NCBI RefSeq assembly: GCF_022669015.1
Contig: NZ_JAKKSL010000002.1
Location: 868,001-932,000, forward strand
Direction of reading: 5' to 3'
Origin: Colwellia maritima
GTDB lineage: Bacteria > Pseudomonadota > Gammaproteobacteria > Enterobacterales > Alteromonadaceae
Length of the DNA: 64,000 nucleotides
The notes beneath the pieces are model-generated. The model made no database searches and was not told where the DNA came from. It saw only the letters and a list, made by a program, of their open reading frames with translations. Made by a program: the position numbers and the translations under genes. How positions within the stretch are numbered: position 1 is the first letter of the stretch; every line of letters starts with the position of its first letter. Positions 59,916-64,000 of the stretch are shown piece after piece.

Positions 59916-61025
59916 ATGAGATACCAAATGAAGCATAAAAAGTTTACCACGTCAGTTACTTTACTATGCCTAGCTTTAGCTAGTTGTAGCGAAAATAAAA
60001 ACGTTGAAACACAACAAGTAAGTCACTCAACTCCTGAACAACAAGTACCTGCGAGCAAGTTTGACTTGAGTCATTGGTATTTAACTGTTCCGCTTGATAA
60101 AAACAAAGATGGTGTATCTGACATTTATGACGTTGCAGAGCTTGAAACTTACTCTCATCCTGACTTTTTCTATCTAGATAATGATAACAATATGGTGTTT
60201 GCAAGCCCTAACCGTGCGGCTACTGAACGTACATCTACCAACACACGAAGTGAGTTGCGTTATATGATAAGGGGAAAAAATCAAACGATTGCTGAATCAT
60301 CATTAAAAAACAATTTTGCCTTAGTTGATAATCAGCATGCTGATAAATATGCAGCCATTGGCGGAAAGTTAGAGGCAACGCTTCATGTTGATCATGTAGC
60401 AAAAAATGCTAAATATCCGAATAAGCCACCTGCGTATTCTGTTGTTGTTGGACAAGTTCATTCATTTCAACTGCCAGATGAAGAACACATACCAGGTTAT
60501 GGTCGGGGTAATGAGCCATTAAAAATTTCTTATAAAAAATGGCCAAACCATGACAAAGGGTCAGTCTTTTGGACCTACGAAAGAAACCTTGCTACAGATG
60601 ATCCTAACCGAATTGATATAGCCTATAGTGTTTGGGGCAGTAATTGGGATGACGCTACAGATCCAGGCGAAAACGGTATCGCATTAGGCGAAAAATTCAG
60701 CTATACCGTAAACATAGATAAAAACACCATGTATCTTACTTTTACAAGTGAAAATCATGAAACAGTTCATCATCAAATTAACCTTGCTGACAATGTTGAT
60801 GTAAATGGCAAGGTAGATAATGCCGATTACCCCTTTAGTTACAAAGATGAAACCATGTACTTTAAAGCGGGTGCTTATAATCAATGTAGTACCAAAGATC
60901 ACCCTACAAGCTTCCGTTATCCTGCATGTCCTGGTACTGGAAATTGGGCTGTTGATGTTAAAAATGGCGACTATACTAAAGTAACGTTTTCTAAATTAGT
61001 GGTTAGCTCTTCTACACCAATGTAA
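59916..61025 (+). CDS. Alginate lyase, polysaccharide lyase family 7, lipoprotein
   Basis: A 369-residue exported enzyme that cleaves alginate by beta-elimination. The signal peptide ends in the lipobox LASC (Cys about residue 24), so it is membrane-attached. The jelly-roll domain has the three PL7 motifs: RSELRYM, VVGQVH and YFKAGAYNQ. The middle motif is QVH; in studied enzymes QIH tends to go with poly-G/MG and QVH with poly-M preference, so an M preference is possible. An inner ATG at 59931 (MKHKKFTTS) is an alternative start. The frame is intact. A PL6 lyase follows. Confidence 0.93.
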   Translation: MRYQMKHKKFTTSVTLLCLALASCSENKNVETQQVSHSTPEQQVPASKFDLSHWYLTVPLDKNKDGVSDIYDVAELETYSHPDFFYLDNDNNMVFASPNRAATERTSTNTRSELRYMIRGKNQTIAESSLKNNFALVDNQHADKYAAIGGKLEATLHVDHVAKNAKYPNKPPAYSVVVGQVHSFQLPDEEHIPGYGRGNEPLKISYKKWPNHDKGSVFWTYERNLATDDPNRIDIAYSVWGSNWDDATDPGENGIALGEKFSYTVNIDKNTMYLTFTSENHETVHHQINLADNVDVNGKVDNADYPFSYKDETMYFKAGAYNQCSTKDHPTSFRYPACPGTGNWAVDVKNGDYTKVTFSKLVVSSSTPM

Positions 61026-61113
61026 ATCATTAAATATGTCTGATATAAGTTAGTAATCAACTGAATTTTATATAGATTATTTATAATTGTTATCCAAAGG
61101 AATTATTATGTTA

Positions 61114-61136
61114 TTGCCAATTACAATTATTGGTAA
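61114..61136. promoter_or_regulatory. TTGCCAAT-ATTGGTAA dyad upstream of PL6, candidate GntR operator
   Basis: TTGCCAAT (61114-61121) and ATTGGTAA (61129-61136) form an imperfect inverted repeat with seven bases between, about 115 bases before the PL6 start. It shares the TTGGTA core with the palindrome before the gntR gene. Confidence 0.45.
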
Positions 61137-61252
61137 TAATCTATCGTAATTTCTGTAAGATCCATGTAATCTATAACAACATAGTAAAAACCAAATAAAC
61201 GTACGCAGTATTTCATTAATAACTGGTTACTCATTACATTTAGGAGAAAAAC

Positions 61253-63500
61253 ATGTCGAAGGACACTAAATTACATTTTTATCCCCTGGTATTATTTTTT
61301 GCGCTTTTTTCTTTTTCGCAGGTTAGTAATGCCAAATTGGTAAGAACAATAGAACAGTTTGATAACGCTATTGCATCAATAAAACCAGGTGAGGAAGTTG
61401 TTCTGGCCAATGGTACTTGGAATGATGTTGAATTAGTGTTTAAAGCAAAGGGCTTGTTGAAAAAACCAATTACGCTAAAAGCCGAAACTCTTTGGTAAGG
61501 TAATCATTACTGGACAGTCTAATTTAAGTATCTCTGGTGAGTATTTAGTGGTTTCTGGCCTTGTATTTAAAAACGGCTATACGCCAACAGGCGAAGTTAT
61601 TTCATTTAGAACGTCAAATGATGACTTAGCAAACCACACTCGCGTAACTAATGTAGTAATTGACAATTTTAGTCATCCAGAGCGCCATTTAGCCGATCTT
61701 TGGGTGGCTATCTATGGTAAAAACAATCATTTTGACCATAACACGCTTGTTAATAAACGTAATCGTGGTGTAACGCTTGCTGTAAGACTTAACTCTGAAG
61801 GTAGTGAAGATAATCACCATGTTATTGAATACAACTACTTTGGACCTAGACAAATCCTTGGTGCAAACGGTGGTGAAACACTGAGAGTAGGTACCAGTCA
61901 TTTTTCAACTAAATATTCTAATACTCTTATTCAATATAACTTTTTTGATCGTGTGAATGGCGAACATGAAATCATTTCGAATAAAAGTAGCGGTAATATA
62001 TACCGTGGCAATGTGATCTTTGAAAGCCAAGGAACATTAACGATGCGACATGGTCACCACACGCTAGTTGAAGGTAACTACATTATTGGTAATGGTAAAC
62101 CTAACACGGGTGGAATTCGTATCATTAATGAATACCAAACGGTGAGAAACAATTATTTGTCTGGTTTAACAGGTCATCGTTTTCGTGGTGCACTTGTTAT
62201 CATGAATGGTGTGCCAAATTCGTCTCCTAATCGCTATAACCAAGCTATTGAAGCGATCATGGAAAATAATATTGTTGTTGATAGTGACTATATTAATTTT
62301 GGTGCAGGTAGCGATGAAGAACGCACAGCAACGCCAATTGATTCTTCATTTAGACATAATATTATCATGAGCAAAAGCAATCTTGACGTTATCAAATTAT
62401 ATGACGATGTTTCAGGTATTAAATTTGCAAAAAACATTATTAACAACGAGTCTAATGTGCCATATGTGTTAGCTAAAGGTTTCCAAAAAACGCCTTACTT
62501 AGTAACAGTAAATGAACATGGATTACGCGTGCCACCCAAAGCATTAGTTGATCAAATTTCATTTGGTGAAATTAAACTTCCAATTAGTAAGCCTAATACG
62601 GGTGCTAATTACTATGCTAAAGAAGAAATATCTATCGTATTTCAAAGTGGTAAAACCATCGAAGTTAAATCAGGAACTGACACTCTGCTTACTGCATTAA
62701 ATGCCAGTAACTCAGGTGATATTTTAATGCTTGAAAATAATGGCGAATACTTGCTGACTAAACTTGCTGATATTCATCACCCTATTACAATTATGGCAAA
62801 AAAGGGTAAAAAACCAGTTATTCGCTCACAAAAACCAAGTTTTTTAGTTATCGAAAATGGTGGTGCGCTTGAGGTTGATAACTTGTGGTTCGACGGTGCC
62901 GAGTCTCCTGACTATAAAGGCAACAATGTTATTAGAACCAGTGGGCATTCTATGAACATTAATTATTCTTTATTAGTGCGTAACATTAAAGTGACCGATT
63001 TAGACATTAATGGATATTTTGATTTTTTCAAAGGGAGTTACGGTACATTTGCAGATGAAATACAACTGATTGACTCTGAAATGAGTAATATCTCGGGTGG
63101 AATTCTTGTGTTAAATAAAGAAACTGATGATATTGGCGAATATAGTGTTGAAAACTTAACAATCTCTGGCAATACCTTTACTGATATTAATGCTGAAGTC
63201 GTCAATATATACCGTGGTGGTTTTGATGAAAGTACTTTCGGTCCAATGGTGACAGTGAAAAATAATCAGTTAACTGATGTGGGTAACGGTTCAACTCATA
63301 GATCAGGTGCTTCTATGTATTTTCATGGTGTTCAAGATCTAAATATTACAGACACCATCTGGAATAATAGCGCTCCACTGAGTTTACATCTAAGTAATGG
63401 CGAACCTATCACATTAATTAAAGATGTCGTGATGAAAAATACCAATAAAATTCGTGCAAACAATACTGAATATAAAACCTTAAACGTTGTATACCAATAA
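61253..63500 (+). CDS. Alginate lyase, polysaccharide lyase family 6 (one frameshift)
   Basis: A secreted right-handed beta-helix lyase of the chondroitinase-B/PL6 family, about 748 residues, with a signal peptide (LFFALFSFSQVSNA). Active-site segments are NKRNRGVTLAVRLNSEGSED, NGEHEIISNKSSGNIYRGN (catalytic Lys) and TMRHGHHTLVEGNYIIGNG. A second, smaller beta-helical domain covers about residues 460-740, as in two-domain PL6 enzymes. The frame breaks near 61488, where an extra T separates KAETL from GKVIITGQSNLS. A GGAGAAA ribosome site precedes the ATG. With PL7 it should degrade alginate to unsaturated mono- or oligosaccharides. Confidence 0.92.
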
Positions 63501-63670
63501 ATTTAAGTTTTGGATTAATTCTGTTTGGCATTCACTTTCTATACTTCCCAACACCGCATTTAACTGTGAATTGGGCAGTATAGATATTCAACAAAACATA
63601 AATATGAACATAAATAAAAAGCTTGTCTGTTGCGAAACACACAATGACTTTTTATAACGCTAGGAACAAC

Positions 63671-64000
63671 ATGAATACTAAGTTAACCGGAAAAAATGTA
63701 TTAATTACTGCCGGTGCACAAGGCATTGGTGAAGCCATTACTAAGCACTTTATTGACAGTGGCGCAAACGTTGCTATTCACTATTTTTCAAGTGCTGATA
63801 CCGCAAATAAATTAGTTGAATATGCACAAAGCAAAGGCCAAAAAGCCGTTGCTTTGAGTGGTGATTTAACCGATGAAGTGGTTGCAAATTCATTGGTTGA
63901 GCAAACCATTACTGCACTGGGGAGTTTGCATATTTTAATCAATAATGCGGGGTCGCTTGTTGACAGAAAAATGCTGAATGATATGGACACTGATTTTTGG
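63671..64000 (+). CDS. SDR-family oxidoreductase, 5' part (runs off the window)
   Basis: The window ends inside this gene. The first 110 residues have the SDR cofactor motif AGAQGIG after NVLITAG and the NNAG motif. In alginate loci the reductase for 4-deoxy-L-erythro-5-hexoseulose uronate (DEH), the product of exolytic lyases, is commonly such an SDR, so this is the likely role; the active-site YxxxK lies beyond the window and cannot be checked. TAGGAAC precedes the ATG at 63671. It starts 170 bases after the PL6 gene. Confidence 0.8.
   Translation, partial: MNTKLTGKNVLITAGAQGIGEAITKHFIDSGANVAIHYFSSADTANKLVEYAQSKGQKAVALSGDLTDEVVANSLVEQTITALGSLHILINNAGSLVDRKMLNDMDTDFW

Overview
The window looks like a chromosome segment of an AT-rich marine gammaproteobacterium of the Alteromonadales, most likely Colwelliaceae (Colwellia/Thalassotalea-like). 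This is an inference from gene content: TusBCDE next to a YccA-type gene, lapA-lapB-pyrF, a long-form GAPDH, ppsA/ppsR divergent pair, an AGCS alanine symporter, and alginate lyases of families PL7 and PL6.

Layout. 1-4.0 kb: the end of a type VI secretion cluster (a helical protein fragment, tagH, tssJ, tssK) closed by a strong bidirectional terminator. 4.2-10.3 kb: ppsA with its regulator ppsR, an AroH-like DAHP synthase, an opine dehydrogenase. 10.7-16.3 kb: a choice-of-anchor-I lipoprotein with a collagen-like start, a DEAD-box helicase, and a translationally coupled pair consisting of a lipase-like hydrolase and an unknown partner. 16.4-29.2 kb: metabolic genes (LMW phosphatase, LysR/ADH pair, quinol monooxygenase, pgi, alanine symporter, ctlX-ocd-Lrp for citrulline/arginine use, iron ADH, PhoD-like phosphatase). 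29.3-35.1 kb: a defence-type island with an orphan Phd antitoxin, a DUF3427 helicase remnant, a three-gene ABC-ATPase/middle component/DUF4297-nuclease system (ABC-3C type) and a linked methyltransferase. 35.3-38.5 kb: merR-copA-cupredoxin copper unit. 38.6-46 kb: DEAD-box helicase, HflX-like GTPase, a decayed LMW-PTP, a six-gene membrane/redox operon, a decayed TIR-domain gene. 46.4-47.7 kb: a small outer-membrane protein, then a roughly 121-bp tandem array made of tRNA-Ser 3' ends plus terminators, running out of an intact tRNA-Ser(UGA). 47.9-58.4 kb: tag, BI-1 family gene, tusDCBE, two GAPDHs, msrB, gnd, pyrF, lapB, lapA. 58.7-64 kb: alginate catabolism (GntR/FadR-type regulator, PL7, PL6 and a truncated SDR reductase) with candidate operators.

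A striking property of the sequence is that about two dozen otherwise ordinary genes (ppsA, aroH, gnd, pyrF, tusD, tusE, copA, tssK, tag and others) are each broken by one or more single-base indels, although the amino acid sequence continues perfectly in another frame and the corrected lengths match the families. This density argues for indel errors in the assembly rather than real gene loss. I have therefore annotated such loci as single full-span genes and stated the break points. Three loci (41608-41806, 45769-46002, 29943-30404) are different: they carry nonsense changes or are truncated, and I regard them as true relics.

All functional calls are by eye from motifs and family resemblance; no database search was possible.
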